The notes under the pieces were generated by a model. The model was not told the DNA's origin, made no database searches, and was given only the letters and a program-made list of their open reading frames with translations. From Methanolobus sp. UBA474 (GTDB taxonomy: Archaea > Halobacteriota > Methanosarcinia > Methanosarcinales > Methanosarcinaceae): a stretch of 26,577 nucleotides of DNA. Shown in pieces: positions 13,545 through 22,146 of this stretch. The position numbers and the translations under genes are program-made. The DNA lies in assembly GCA_002501695.1 (NCBI GenBank), contig DANZ01000016.1, positions 1-26,577 of the forward strand. The letters run 5' to 3'. Each line of letters begins with the position of its first letter. Within the stretch, counting starts at the first letter, position 1.

Positions 13545-14456
13545 ATGGAACCGCTCACAAGCATGGGCGTAATGGCACTGATCGGAGCAGCCGCAACTAT
13601 TGCCGGTGCATCTGAGGACCTTGAGTCTGATGTAGGATCCCAGAGTAATCCCAACTCCCAAGTGCAATTAGCGCCCCAGATGATGTATCCACACAGGATA
13701 TTTAACAAAGCCATATCTGGCGAACCACCATCGAACGCACTTATGTGTGCCATCGGCGGTACTACCGCTTCTGTTCTGATGAGTGCCGGTGCATCAGTTA
13801 TTCTTGCATTGGCGATCGGAGCTATTATTGCAGCCGCAATACATGGTACTTACGCAACCACATCCTATTTCGGCAGATCAGCAAGTCAGAGACGCTTTAA
13901 ACAGCCGATCTACCTCGATATTTTAAGATCACATCTCCCGGTTATTATGGGATATGCATTCATCACTACGTTCTGTATACTTGTGGTATCATATCTTATG
14001 ATAGCTGTTCTTGCACACCCGTTCTCACTGCCACTGATGGCATTCATATGGGGAATCACTGTCGGTGCAATAGGTTCATCCACCGGTGACGTCCACTATG
14101 GTGCTGAACGTGAGTTCCAGAACGTGGAGTTCGGATCCGGCCTCAACGCTGCAAACTCAGGTAACATCGTGAGAAGGGCAGAATCCGGCCTCAGGAACGG
14201 TATGGACAACTCATGGTTCTGTGCCAAGTTCGGAGGACCGGTAACAGGTCTCGCCTTTGGTATGACAGTGTTCCTCAGCGGATGGATCACAGTATTATTC
14301 GATGCTTCAAAAGGCGATGCCATCGGCTGGATATCGGTCATTGCAGGAACACTTATCGTACTGATACTGACAATATGGAACAGGAACATTGAAGTCGCTG
14401 CCCGTAAAGCATTCGGACCTTACAAGAAAGATGAGGAAGCAGAGGTGGCAGCTTGA
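13545..14456 (+). CDS. mtrE: Tetrahydromethanopterin S-methyltransferase subunit E
   Basis: First gene of the mtr operon and an integral membrane subunit of the sodium-pumping N5-methyl-H4MPT:coenzyme M methyltransferase. The 303-aa sequence starts MEPLTSMGVMALIGAAATIA and carries the conserved loop SDVGSQSNPNSQVQLAPQMM. It has multiple membrane segments, including a VIMGYAFITTFCILVVSYL segment, and the STGDVHYGAEREFQN loop typical of MtrE. With MtrC and MtrD it forms the Na+-translocating module. A GGAGGAAA ribosome site precedes the ATG. The stop TGA overlaps the TTG start of mtrD. Confidence 0.95.
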   Translation: MEPLTSMGVMALIGAAATIAGASEDLESDVGSQSNPNSQVQLAPQMMYPHRIFNKAISGEPPSNALMCAIGGTTASVLMSAGASVILALAIGAIIAAAIHGTYATTSYFGRSASQRRFKQPIYLDILRSHLPVIMGYAFITTFCILVVSYLMIAVLAHPFSLPLMAFIWGITVGAIGSSTGDVHYGAEREFQNVEFGSGLNAANSGNIVRRAESGLRNGMDNSWFCAKFGGPVTGLAFGMTVFLSGWITVLFDASKGDAIGWISVIAGTLIVLILTIWNRNIEVAARKAFGPYKKDEEAEVAA

Positions 14457-15172
14457 TAGATATAGCAGGGATTTTAACAGATAATATTTTAAATATATTA
14501 CTTATCACACTTGGTGGAATACTTATCTCATGGAGCGTACATTTCGTTCCTGTCGGTGGTGCTCCCGCAGCTATGGCACAGGCAACTGGTATCGGAACAG
14601 GTACTGTCCAGCTTGCAGCCGGTGCAGGTCTTACAGGGCTGGTTACCGCCGCTGCAATGATGAATGTCACGGACAGCATGCTGCTCGTCATTGCATCAGG
14701 CGCCGTAGGTGCCATGATAATGATGTCAGTCACAATGATAGTAGGAACATGGGTATACGCTTATGGTGTCGGCTGTCCGCCTGCATCTGCAAAGGCTAAA
14801 TACGACCCTATTACAAAGGACAGGCAGGACCTCTATGTATCTCAGGGTACGGAAGGACACGGATTGCCGACAGTCTGCTTTGTAAGCGGTGTTATTGGCG
14901 CTGCACTCGGAGGTATTGGCGGAGCTATGGTATACTACTACCTGCTGATCATAGAGAACGGGCTCGCAGCTCCGGACATTGTAGGAATTGCAAGCATTTT
15001 CGCAGTAGGTATCTTCTTCGTTAATGCGGTCATCCCTTCATACAACATCGGCGGAACCATTGAAGGTTATCACGACCCCAAGTTCAAGAAGTTTCCGAAA
15101 GCAGTATTCGCGTCCTTTATTGCAACGTTCTTATGTGCAATATTGGGCGTACTTGCCATAGGAGGGCTGTAA
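14453..15172 (+). CDS. mtrD: Tetrahydromethanopterin S-methyltransferase subunit D
   Basis: A 239-aa membrane subunit of the Mtr complex. Hallmarks are HFVPVGGAPAAMAQATGIGT and the polar loop KYDPITKDRQDLYVSQGTEG. FVNAVIPSYNIGGTIEGYHD near the C-terminus completes the pattern. The start codon is TTG at 14453, overlapping the mtrE TGA (TTGA). This is favoured because the following IDIAGIL matches the usual MIDxIL N-terminus and no ATG exists before the first conserved segment. It is probably translated by reinitiation after mtrE. Confidence 0.93.
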   Translation: MIDIAGILTDNILNILLITLGGILISWSVHFVPVGGAPAAMAQATGIGTGTVQLAAGAGLTGLVTAAAMMNVTDSMLLVIASGAVGAMIMMSVTMIVGTWVYAYGVGCPPASAKAKYDPITKDRQDLYVSQGTEGHGLPTVCFVSGVIGAALGGIGGAMVYYYLLIIENGLAAPDIVGIASIFAVGIFFVNAVIPSYNIGGTIEGYHDPKFKKFPKAVFASFIATFLCAILGVLAIGGL

Positions 15173-15173
15173 T

Positions 15174-15986
15174 ATGTCTGTAGGCGGAGGAGGAGGAGGA
15201 GCTCATGCAGCAATCCCCCATAACAACATAATAGCTTTCGGATTAGTAGGCGGTCTGGTCGGTATATACGCAGCGTATTTCCTTGTTGACATGCTAGGGG
15301 AATATATGTCCTTCCTGGGTGCCCTTGGTGCCATTTGTGGTATCGTATGGGGTGCTGCAGCCGTTAGAAGGGTCGCAAACTACGGCCTGGGTACCGGAGT
15401 ACCGTCGATCGGTATGCTTGCACTCGGCATGGGTGTAGTTGCCGCTACATTCGGACTTGCGGTCGGCGGAGTGGCGGGACCTGTCATTGCAGTGATCTTT
15501 GCCGCTATCATCGGACTTGTCATTGGTGTCCTTGCCAACAAGGTACTCAAGATGGGCATACCTATCATGGAGCAGTCCATGACAGAGATAGCAGCAGCCG
15601 GCACAATAACCATTATTGGCCTCAGCACTTCTATGGTCGGGACATTCCTCTTTGACGAAGTGATGACCGGAGTTATCACAACCGGACATATTGCAGTCAT
15701 CTTCATTGCAGGCGGTCTTGCGATTCTGCACCCGTTCAATGCAAACCTCGGTGCTGATGAGAAACAGGATCGTACGCTTGCATGTGCCTTTGAGAAAGGT
15801 GGTATCGCAATGATAGTTGCAGGAATAGTCGCTACCATTATGCCATTGGCATCAGGAGCACTTACGATCTTAGTTGGACTGGCTGTATGGTACGTCGGAT
15901 TTAGCGCATTCTACAAGCGTGTAAAGAGAGATGCATACATGATAACAGGTTCAGGACTTCTGCCTTCCAAGGAGGAACTGGAATGA
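15174..15986 (+). CDS. mtrC: Tetrahydromethanopterin S-methyltransferase subunit C
   Basis: A 270-aa polytopic membrane subunit of the Mtr complex. A Gly-rich start (MSVGGGGGGAHAAIPHNNII) is followed by repeated hydrophobic segments such as GLVGGLVGIYAAYFLVDMLG and GVVAATFGLAVGGVAGPVIA. The soluble loop HPFNANLGADEKQDRTLACA is typical of MtrC. It begins 1 nt after the mtrD stop, and its TGA overlaps the mtrB ATG by 4 nt (ATGA). Confidence 0.93.
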   Translation: MSVGGGGGGAHAAIPHNNIIAFGLVGGLVGIYAAYFLVDMLGEYMSFLGALGAICGIVWGAAAVRRVANYGLGTGVPSIGMLALGMGVVAATFGLAVGGVAGPVIAVIFAAIIGLVIGVLANKVLKMGIPIMEQSMTEIAAAGTITIIGLSTSMVGTFLFDEVMTGVITTGHIAVIFIAGGLAILHPFNANLGADEKQDRTLACAFEKGGIAMIVAGIVATIMPLASGALTILVGLAVWYVGFSAFYKRVKRDAYMITGSGLLPSKEELE

Positions 15987-16297
15987 GCATGATTCACGTA
16001 GCCCCCGAGGCACATCTTGTACTGGATCCCCTCACCTCTTTGCTGGCTGCAGAGAGAGAAGATATCATAGCATATTCTATGGATCCTATCATGGTACAGC
16101 TTGATGAACTGGATAAGATAGCAGAGGATCTTATGAACTCCCTCTCAGCGGACAAGCCACTGCTCAACTCATTCCCCGGACGAGAGAACACTGCTATGGA
16201 AGCAGGTTTCTATGGGAACACCTTCTACGGAGTTGTAGTTGGTCTGGGAGTCGCCGGACTGCTGCTGCTTGTGATGAGCGCACTAGGAGGCATATAA
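15983..16297 (+). CDS. mtrB: Tetrahydromethanopterin S-methyltransferase subunit B
   Basis: A 104-aa subunit of the Mtr complex. The N-terminal ~75 residues are soluble (HVAPEAHLVLDPLTSLLAAE, IMVQLDELDKIAEDLMNSL). One C-terminal membrane anchor reads YGVVVGLGVAGLLLLVMSAL. MtrB is thought to belong to the core module around MtrA, F and G. The start overlaps the mtrC stop, and 1 nt separates its stop from mtrA. Confidence 0.92.
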   Translation: MSMIHVAPEAHLVLDPLTSLLAAEREDIIAYSMDPIMVQLDELDKIAEDLMNSLSADKPLLNSFPGRENTAMEAGFYGNTFYGVVVGLGVAGLLLLVMSALGGI

Positions 16298-16298
16298 A

Positions 16299-17024
16299 AT
16301 GGTTACAAAAAGAGAAGCGGCTCCTGAATGGCCAATGCTCAAAGGAGAGTATGACGTCGGTAATGTCAAGAACTGTGTAGCCGTAATTACCTGTGGTTCC
16401 CACCTTGCATCCGGCCCCCAGCTGGAAGCCGGTGCTGCCATAACAGGCCCCTGTAAAACAGAGAACCTGGGTATTGAGAAAGTCGTTGCACATATCATCT
16501 CAAATCCCAACATCAGGTACTTCATAGTTACCGGAGCCGAGGTAAAAGGACACATCACCGGCCAGGCAATGCTCTCCCTGCACCGTAATGGTGTAAAGGA
16601 TAACAGGATCGTCGGTGCAATTGGTGCTATCCCCTACATCGAGAACCTGACCGAGGAGATCATTAAAAGGTTCCAGGAACAGGTGGAATGTATCGATTTC
16701 ATCGGTACTGAAGATATGAATGCCATCGTTGCCAAGATCAAGGAATATGCGGCAAAGGATCCGGGAGCCTTTGATGCGGATCCCATGGTAGTTGTAGTTG
16801 GCGGAGGCGGCGAAGAGGAAGCCGCAGAGGCCGGCGGACTTAAACCCATGGCTGCCGAGCTGGCAACCATACGGAACAGGATACTGGACATCAACCGGGA
16901 AATGATGTACATCGGTAATCTGAACAAGTTCCACTCAGGCATACATGCAGGTAAGGTAGAAGGAATAATGATAGGCTTTGCCATTACTTTAACACTGCTT
17001 GGAATGTTATTGTTCGGGAGGTAA
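16299..17024 (+). CDS. mtrA: Tetrahydromethanopterin S-methyltransferase subunit A (corrinoid-binding)
   Basis: Carries the cobamide (factor III-type corrinoid) prosthetic group that relays the methyl group from H4MPT (via MtrH) to coenzyme M. In the 241-aa sequence the cytoplasmic domain includes AVITCGSHLASGPQLEAGAA and the FIVTGAEVKGHITGQAML motif. His85 in it corresponds to the histidine known to ligate cobalt in MtrA homologues. A flexible Gly/Glu-rich linker (VVVGGGGEEEAAEAGG) follows. A helical stretch then leads to a C-terminal membrane anchor, GIMIGFAITLTLLGMLLFG. ATG at 16299, directly after mtrB. Confidence 0.95.
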   Translation: MVTKREAAPEWPMLKGEYDVGNVKNCVAVITCGSHLASGPQLEAGAAITGPCKTENLGIEKVVAHIISNPNIRYFIVTGAEVKGHITGQAMLSLHRNGVKDNRIVGAIGAIPYIENLTEEIIKRFQEQVECIDFIGTEDMNAIVAKIKEYAAKDPGAFDADPMVVVVGGGGEEEAAEAGGLKPMAAELATIRNRILDINREMMYIGNLNKFHSGIHAGKVEGIMIGFAITLTLLGMLLFGR

Positions 17025-17029
17025 TTGAC

Positions 17030-17257
17030 ATGGCAGAAGAAGATTATGGAAAAGGAGTCCCAACGGTTATCAATCCCCAGATGGGAGCTATCGAAGCAGT
17101 TATAGAGGACATCCGCTACAGAGCTCAGCTTATCGCAAGGAACCAGAAACTGGATTCAGGAGTATCTGCAACCGGTGTTACCGGATTTATCGCCGGTTTC
17201 GTCTTCGCATTGTTCATGGTCGTCATACTTCCAATGTTTATCTGGCAGGTGATCTGA
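17030..17257 (+). CDS. mtrF: Tetrahydromethanopterin S-methyltransferase subunit F
   Basis: A 75-aa subunit. Its N-terminal soluble half contains VPTVINPQMGAIEAVIEDIR and RAQLIARNQKLDSGV, and is related to the end of MtrA. One membrane anchor (GFIAGFVFALFMVVILPMFI) closes it. The ATG has a GGAGGTAATTG ribosome site formed by the end of mtrA. Confidence 0.92.
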   Translation: MAEEDYGKGVPTVINPQMGAIEAVIEDIRYRAQLIARNQKLDSGVSATGVTGFIAGFVFALFMVVILPMFIWQVI

Positions 17258-17258
17258 T

Positions 17259-17507
17259 ATGAGCAGTGCAAGCGACAAAGTACCAAGCGTGGTCGTCGAT
17301 CCTGATGATTTCAATGCTGTGATCGAAAGGCTCAACAAGATAGATGAGAAGGTCGAGTTCGTAAACAGTGAGATCTCACAGCGCATTGGTAAGAAAGTAG
17401 GCAGAGACATAGGTATATTGTACGGAGCAGTAGCCGGGATAGTCATATTCCTGCTATACGTACTGTTCATAGCGCCATACCTGGCAAGTATAGGAATCAG
17501 TATCTAA
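17259..17507 (+). CDS. mtrG: Tetrahydromethanopterin S-methyltransferase subunit G
   Basis: An 82-aa subunit. VPSVVVDPDDFNAVIERLNK leads into a helical region, KVEFVNSEISQRIGKKVGRD, and one C-terminal membrane segment (ILYGAVAGIVIFLLYVLFIA). It begins 1 nt after the mtrF stop. The long helix before the anchor probably packs in the central stalk with MtrA, B and F. Confidence 0.92.
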   Translation: MSSASDKVPSVVVDPDDFNAVIERLNKIDEKVEFVNSEISQRIGKKVGRDIGILYGAVAGIVIFLLYVLFIAPYLASIGISI

Positions 17508-17526
17508 GTGATAAGAGGTTATTCAT

Positions 17527-18483
17527 ATGTTCAGATTTGACAAAAAGCAAGAAGTGTTCGAGGTTGGAGGCGTCAAGTTCGGTGGACAGCCCGGCGAGTA
17601 TCCGACAGTGCTTGTAGGAACGATGTTCTATAACAGGCATAAGATCGTGACTGATGAAGATAAGGGTATTTTCGACAAGGCCGCAGCAGAGAAGCTCTGG
17701 CAGAACATCGTCGAGATGGGAAGCATCACCGGTAACCCTTATGTAAATCAGATAGTGGGCGAGACACCTGAAGCCATCAAGAAATATATAGACTGGTTCG
17801 TCGAGCTTGATGACAAGACACCTTTCCTCATTGACTCCTCCGCAGGCGAAGTACGCGCTGCAGCAGCAGAGTACGTGACCGAGATCGGTGTAGCCAAGAG
17901 AGCTATCTACAACTCTATCAACGCCAGTGTCCACGCAGACGAGATAGAGGCTATCAAGAACAGTGACATCAACTGCTCGATCGTCCTCGCGTTCAATGCA
18001 ACCGACCCCAGCGTAAAAGGAAAGCTGGAGATCCTTGAGACCGGTGGTACCGGACAGAGCAAGGGTATGCTTGAGATCGCAAGGGAATGCGGCATCACAA
18101 AGCCCCTTGTCGACGTTGCCGCAACTCCCCTCGGAGCCGGTTCAGGCGCATCCATGAGATCGGTCATAGCCATCAAGGGCCACCTTGGCCTGCCTGTTGG
18201 CGGTGGATACCACAACATGGCATCCGCATGGGACTGGATGAAGAACTACAAGAAGAAGTTCGAGACAAAGGAAGAGAAGCAGGCGATTTACATGCCTGCG
18301 GATATCGGAACAAACCTTGTGCCACAGGTGCTCGGTTCAAACTTCCAGCTGTTCGGACCTATCGAGAACACGGACAAGGTCTTCCCTGCAACAGCAATGG
18401 TCGATATCATGCTGGCTGAGACTGCAAAGGAACTTGGCATCGAGGTCAAGGACCCGAACCACCCCATCTTCAAGCTGGTTTAA
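17527..18483 (+). CDS. mtrH: Tetrahydromethanopterin S-methyltransferase subunit H
   Basis: The soluble TIM-barrel methyltransferase that moves the methyl group from methyl-H4MPT onto the corrinoid of MtrA. In 318 aa it shows MFRFDKKQEVFEVGGVKFGG, VLVGTMFYNRHKIV and FLIDSSAGEVRAAAAEYV. NASVHADEIEAIKNSDINCS, PLVDVAATPLGAGSGASM and KGHLGLPVGGGYHNMASAWD follow, all characteristic of MtrH. Last gene of the operon, 19 nt after mtrG with a GAGGT-like ribosome site. The stop codon lies within the terminator hairpin. Confidence 0.95.
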   Translation: MFRFDKKQEVFEVGGVKFGGQPGEYPTVLVGTMFYNRHKIVTDEDKGIFDKAAAEKLWQNIVEMGSITGNPYVNQIVGETPEAIKKYIDWFVELDDKTPFLIDSSAGEVRAAAAEYVTEIGVAKRAIYNSINASVHADEIEAIKNSDINCSIVLAFNATDPSVKGKLEILETGGTGQSKGMLEIARECGITKPLVDVAATPLGAGSGASMRSVIAIKGHLGLPVGGGYHNMASAWDWMKNYKKKFETKEEKQAIYMPADIGTNLVPQVLGSNFQLFGPIENTDKVFPATAMVDIMLAETAKELGIEVKDPNHPIFKLV

Positions 18484-18510
18484 ACCACCAGCTTCCTTTT
18501 TCTTTTTTTG
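18472..18510 (+). terminator. Terminator of the mtr operon
   Basis: AAGCTGGT (18472-18479) and ACCAGCTT (18487-18494) form a perfect 8-bp stem around the mtrH stop codon. The T-rich run CCTTTTTCTTTTTTTG follows immediately. Confidence 0.7.
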
Positions 18511-18584
18511 GTCCCATATCTCATCTTATGCTGTCAGCTGATTGCCGGAAAGGCAATTAAACGAACAGGTATTATTCTCACTAC

Positions 18585-19148
18585 ATGACAGATGTGATGC
18601 TCCTCTGGGACAGCCCTTTGCTTTTTGAGAAGCTGTTCACCGAACATGGCATTAAGTGCCAGAGAATAACCGCAGAAAGCATTGGCACTCCTTTCCTGCC
18701 TCCTTTCAAGTGCCTGGTCATACCCACGGGTTTTGCCAATGCAGCCTATACAAAAGTCCTGAGCGGCCTCAGACGCAATAAGAAACAGATAGAGAAGTTT
18801 GTGGAGAGGGGCGGTACCCTGCTGGTATTCGGACCGGTGGTAGATGGTCATGATTTTGACTGGCTTCCCATGGGGCTCAGATACGTACAAAAGCAGATGT
18901 CTGCAAATGTGTGTAAGACCGATGAGCACAATATCCAATGCATAGTGGACGAGCTGGAGCAAGTGGAGTTTGACGGTTATTTTACGGATGTGCAGGGAGA
19001 AGTGCTGCTCCGGGACGAAGAAGGAAATGCCCTCATGGTAACTAAAAGAATTGGCGAGGGCATGATCATCGCAACAACCATTCACGAATTCCCTTCAGGG
19101 GATTTCCTGAAATGGATAGTAGAAAGGTCAAAAAGCACAAGGCTCTGA
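18585..19148 (+). CDS. GATase1-like domain protein of unknown function
   Basis: A 187-aa protein with a class-I glutamine-amidotransferase-like (flavodoxin-type) fold. It reads MLLWDSPLLFEKLFTEHGIK, then FKCLVIPTGFANAAY where the nucleophile elbow is expected. KQIEKFVERGGTLLVFGPVV, a typical strand-turn of this superfamily, comes next. The end contains LMVTKRIGEGMIIATTIHEF. No Cys is present in the elbow (GFANAAY), so glutaminase activity is unlikely and a binding or structural role is more likely. It lies 101 nt after mtrH but beyond a terminator. A 6-bp inverted repeat (ATTGCC/GGCAAT, 18541-18557) and TTAAAC lie upstream, so it probably has its own near-leaderless promoter. Confidence 0.65.
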   Translation: MTDVMLLWDSPLLFEKLFTEHGIKCQRITAESIGTPFLPPFKCLVIPTGFANAAYTKVLSGLRRNKKQIEKFVERGGTLLVFGPVVDGHDFDWLPMGLRYVQKQMSANVCKTDEHNIQCIVDELEQVEFDGYFTDVQGEVLLRDEEGNALMVTKRIGEGMIIATTIHEFPSGDFLKWIVERSKSTRL

Positions 19149-19170
19149 GAGGCATGCGGCCGGACAGAAG

Positions 19171-19452
19171 TTACTGCTTCTTGAACTTAGAGCGCAGCCT
19201 GGCGATCTCATCGGCTGCATCAGGCAACCTGAGTACAAAGAGTCCGAAGCAGGGTTTTATGAATACAAAAAGTATCTCATCCCCTTTAACACCTATGGGA
19301 AGAGAGCCGCCTTTGAGCAGGACGCCACGAATTGTGTATCCTCCCTCAACATGGTAGACCTCATCGCATCTCTCCCGGATGAAGGCTTCACTTTCTGCAG
19401 GCGTGGCGCCTTTAAGCATTATCTCGTAGGGGATGTCATCGATACATGCCAT
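19171..19452 (-). CDS. Uncharacterised small protein downstream of purM
   Basis: A 93-aa protein, unassigned. It has an N-terminal DDIPYEIMLKGATPAESEAF. EVYHVEGGYTIRGVLLKGGS then looks like beta strands, EILFVFIKPCFGLFVLRLP is hydrophobic, and a charged end (DEIARLRSKFKKQ) closes it. The start I favour is the ATG at 19452, with a GAGGATG ribosome site 5 nt before. ATG 19464 and a TTG at 19467 are in frame but have no ribosome site. It follows the purM stop within a few nucleotides, so it belongs to the lysC-purM operon. Possible membrane association is weak; function unknown. Confidence 0.6.
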   Translation of the reverse strand: MACIDDIPYEIMLKGATPAESEAFIRERCDEVYHVEGGYTIRGVLLKGGSLPIGVKGDEILFVFIKPCFGLFVLRLPDAADEIARLRSKFKKQ

Positions 19453-19467
19453 GGTCATCCTCATCAA

Positions 19468-20469
19468 TCATACAATAACAATGTCTGATACCCTTATACC
19501 ACTTTCGACTATCCTGCCGACGATCTTGCCGCCGGTCATGGAGGCAGCCTTCTGTGCCTGCTCCTGCGGAAGGATAATGACAAAACCCATGCCCATATTG
19601 AACGTCCTGTACATCTCAAGGGCATCAACGTTACCCTCCTTCTGGAGGAACCTGAAGATCGGGTGTGGCTCAATGGGATCGTAAAAATCAAATCCAAGAT
19701 CTGTCACACGCCTGAGTTTCAAAAGCCCGCTGCCGGTAATGTGAGCAAGCCCGTGTACATCGCATTCCTTTATGACATCAAGGATCTCCATATAGATGCG
19801 GGTGGGTATCAGCAGTTCGTCACCGATGGTGGTTGACGGGTCAAACGGAAAAGGATCATGGTACGAATAGGATGAACCTTCGATTATCTTCCTGACAAGA
19901 GTATACCCGTTGCTATGAACACCCGCGCTGGGAATACCCACAATGGCATCCCCGAGGCGGACCTTCTCGCCGGTAATGATGTTCTCTTTCCTTACCATTC
20001 CCAGGCATGTGCCTGCAAGGTCAAAGCCATTGATGATATCAGGAAGTGTAGCCGTTTCTCCTCCTGCGATCGACATGCGGGAGAACTCTGCGCCGCGCCT
20101 GAGGCCCTCTCCTATCTGGGAAGCAAAATCCTCATTGTGCTCTTCAAGTGCAAGATAATCGACAAAAGATATAGGCTCCGCACCTATGGCCAGCAGGTCG
20201 TTGACGTTCATTGCTATGCAGTCGATACCGACAGTGTTCCAGCGCTTCATCTCATTAGCTATGAGAACCTTTGAACCCACTCCATCGGTCGCAAGCGCCA
20301 GGGCATATTCCCCGAAATCGATAAGACCTGCATAATGACCTATGTCAGTCAGAGGCGCCCCGAGTCCCGTGCGCCTGTAGGTCATGCCCTTGGTAAGGGC
20401 TTTTATGGTCTTCTCTTCCTCTTCGATGTCTACTCCTGACTCTGCATAGGTTAGATGCTTATCACTCAT
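19468..20469 (-). CDS. purM: Phosphoribosylformylglycinamidine cyclo-ligase (AIR synthetase)
   Basis: Catalyses ATP-dependent ring closure of FGAM to aminoimidazole ribotide in purine synthesis. The 333-aa protein has LTYAESGVDIEEEEKTIKAL, then ALATDGVGSKVLIANEMKRW and GIDCIAMNVNDLLAIGAEPI. EFSRMSIAGGETATLPDI and GIPSAGVHSNGYTLVRKII follow, then HGLAHITGSGLLKLRRV. All core PurM motifs are present. I start at the ATG at 20469 with an AGGGA ribosome site instead of 15 nt upstream, because MSDKHLTYAESGVD matches other archaeal PurM. It begins 2 nt after the aspartate kinase stop, so it is co-transcribed with lysC. Confidence 0.92.
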   Translation of the reverse strand: MSDKHLTYAESGVDIEEEEKTIKALTKGMTYRRTGLGAPLTDIGHYAGLIDFGEYALALATDGVGSKVLIANEMKRWNTVGIDCIAMNVNDLLAIGAEPISFVDYLALEEHNEDFASQIGEGLRRGAEFSRMSIAGGETATLPDIINGFDLAGTCLGMVRKENIITGEKVRLGDAIVGIPSAGVHSNGYTLVRKIIEGSSYSYHDPFPFDPSTTIGDELLIPTRIYMEILDVIKECDVHGLAHITGSGLLKLRRVTDLGFDFYDPIEPHPIFRFLQKEGNVDALEMYRTFNMGMGFVIILPQEQAQKAASMTGGKIVGRIVESGIRVSDIVIV

Positions 20470-20471
20470 TG

Positions 20472-21878
20472 TTAATCCCTGCATTGGCGGTCCAGTTCAA
20501 ATTCCTTATGTAGGACCCTTACAGCCTCGATGACGTCTTCAGAACTGACAACAAATGAGATGTTGTGTTGTGAAGAGCCCTGGCTGATCATGATTATGTT
20601 AATGCCTGCCTTTCCGAGGGCATTGAATACCTTGCCGGCAACCCCGGGTATGCCATCCATCCCTGCGCCCACAACAGCCACAACACATACGTCCCGGTCA
20701 TATGCGACATCTCCTACGACATTGTTGCTGAATTCGCGCCTGATGGCTGCAACTGCCGCCTCAAGATGGTCTTCGTTCACTATAAGGGTCATGTTGGATT
20801 CAGAAGAACCCTGACTGATCATTATTATGTTGACACCCTCACTGGCAAGTGAGGAAAACACCCTTGCTGCAGTGCCTATGGTGCCCATCATGCCTGCGCC
20901 TGAAATGTTTATAAGGGCGACCTTCTTGATGAGGGTCACAGCCTTTACGACATCTTCCTTCTGTTTCTGCTCAGCGACTATGAGAGTGCCTTCGAACTGC
21001 GGATCGAAGGTATTCTTAACGCGCACAGGTATCCTGTGCTTGATCGCAGGTTCTATTGTGCGGGGATGAAGGACCTTGGCCCCAAAGTATGAGAGTTCCA
21101 TTGCCTCTATATAGGATATACAGGGAATGGACTGCGCTTCCGGGACTATCTTCGGGTCAGTTGTCATGATCCCGTCAACTTCTTTCCAGAGCCATATCTC
21201 GTCTGCCTTCACTGCCGCGCCTATTATGGATGCTGAAAAATCGGAGCCGCTGCGCCCCAGCGTAGTGATGATCTCCTGCTGGTTCCAGGCGATAAAGCCT
21301 GTGACCACTGGCAGCGAATCCGCCAATAAGGGACACAACCTCTCGTATATCTGCGGATAGCTCTGCTCAAGGGGCTTTGCATCACCGTAATTGGAGTCGG
21401 TGGTAATACCTGCTTCCCCACCTGTGAATGGCCTGGACATGATTCCCATGGAACGGAGGGAACCGCTGACAATGGGAGCAGCAAGGCGCTCTCCGTAGGA
21501 GGAGATATAATCGAGTGAGCGGGGTGTCAGCTCTCCCAGATAGCAGATGCCGATAAGCGCTTTTTCAAGCTCATCCAGCCGGCAGTCAATAGCCCCGATG
21601 CATTCGGCCTGGAGAGCATCATCGTCAACTGCTGCATGAATGGCATCGTAATGCTTTTTGGTTATTTCGGCTATGAACTCTTTAACGTGCGTGACCTTTC
21701 CGCTTACAGATACTTCATTTGCCGTGCTGAGCAGGCCATCCGTGACACCGCCAAGCGCCGAGGTCACTGCTATAACTTCATTACCGCCCTGGTGATATCG
21801 CTTTAAGAGTTCTGCGACATGACGGATCTTTTCGCCGCTGGCAACCGACGTACCGCCGAATTTCATTACGATTCTCAT
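20472..21878 (-). CDS. lysC: Aspartate kinase
   Basis: Phosphorylates aspartate, the first step of the lysine, threonine and methionine pathways. The 468-aa protein starts MRIVMKFGGTSVASGEKIRH, the kinase signature. Its catalytic and nucleotide region includes ITTLGRSGSDFSASIIGAAV and LWKEVDGIMTTDPKIVPEA. Two ACT domains follow: MGTIGTAARVFSSLASEGVN with MISQGSSESNMTLIV, then GIPGVAGKVFNALGKAGINI with MISQGSSQHNISFVV. The two ACT domains suggest feedback control by lysine or threonine. First gene of a minus-strand operon with purM. A TATA-like CTTTATAGAGC lies upstream (around 21915-21925). Confidence 0.93.
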   Translation of the reverse strand: MRIVMKFGGTSVASGEKIRHVAELLKRYHQGGNEVIAVTSALGGVTDGLLSTANEVSVSGKVTHVKEFIAEITKKHYDAIHAAVDDDALQAECIGAIDCRLDELEKALIGICYLGELTPRSLDYISSYGERLAAPIVSGSLRSMGIMSRPFTGGEAGITTDSNYGDAKPLEQSYPQIYERLCPLLADSLPVVTGFIAWNQQEIITTLGRSGSDFSASIIGAAVKADEIWLWKEVDGIMTTDPKIVPEAQSIPCISYIEAMELSYFGAKVLHPRTIEPAIKHRIPVRVKNTFDPQFEGTLIVAEQKQKEDVVKAVTLIKKVALINISGAGMMGTIGTAARVFSSLASEGVNIIMISQGSSESNMTLIVNEDHLEAAVAAIRREFSNNVVGDVAYDRDVCVVAVVGAGMDGIPGVAGKVFNALGKAGINIIMISQGSSQHNISFVVSSEDVIEAVRVLHKEFELDRQCRD

Positions 21879-22146
21879 ATTTAAACCACGTTTTGATCAA
21901 TACAGCTAGTTGGCTCTATAAAGATACATACTGATATAAAGATTATGAGTAGCGGGAAATGAACGGCAAGGTATGATCCCCGGGACAGGTCCTTTTGGAG
22001 ATATGAATAAGGAAAGATCCGTCCATGATTGCAACAGATATATATCGCATCGATCTTAAATTCCCGCAGCACAACGGCAAAGTAAACATACTTGGCCGAA
22101 CGTTACTAGTTAGTTCTCTTATTATTGTCTGACCTGAGGTGAAAAT

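Noticed and set aside
21953..22080. GCGGGAA and TTCCCGC arms and repeated AACGGCAA in the lysC/apgM intergenic region, considered as a small RNA
   Set aside because: The arms are only 7 bp and about 100 nt apart, and no promoter plus terminator pair brackets them.
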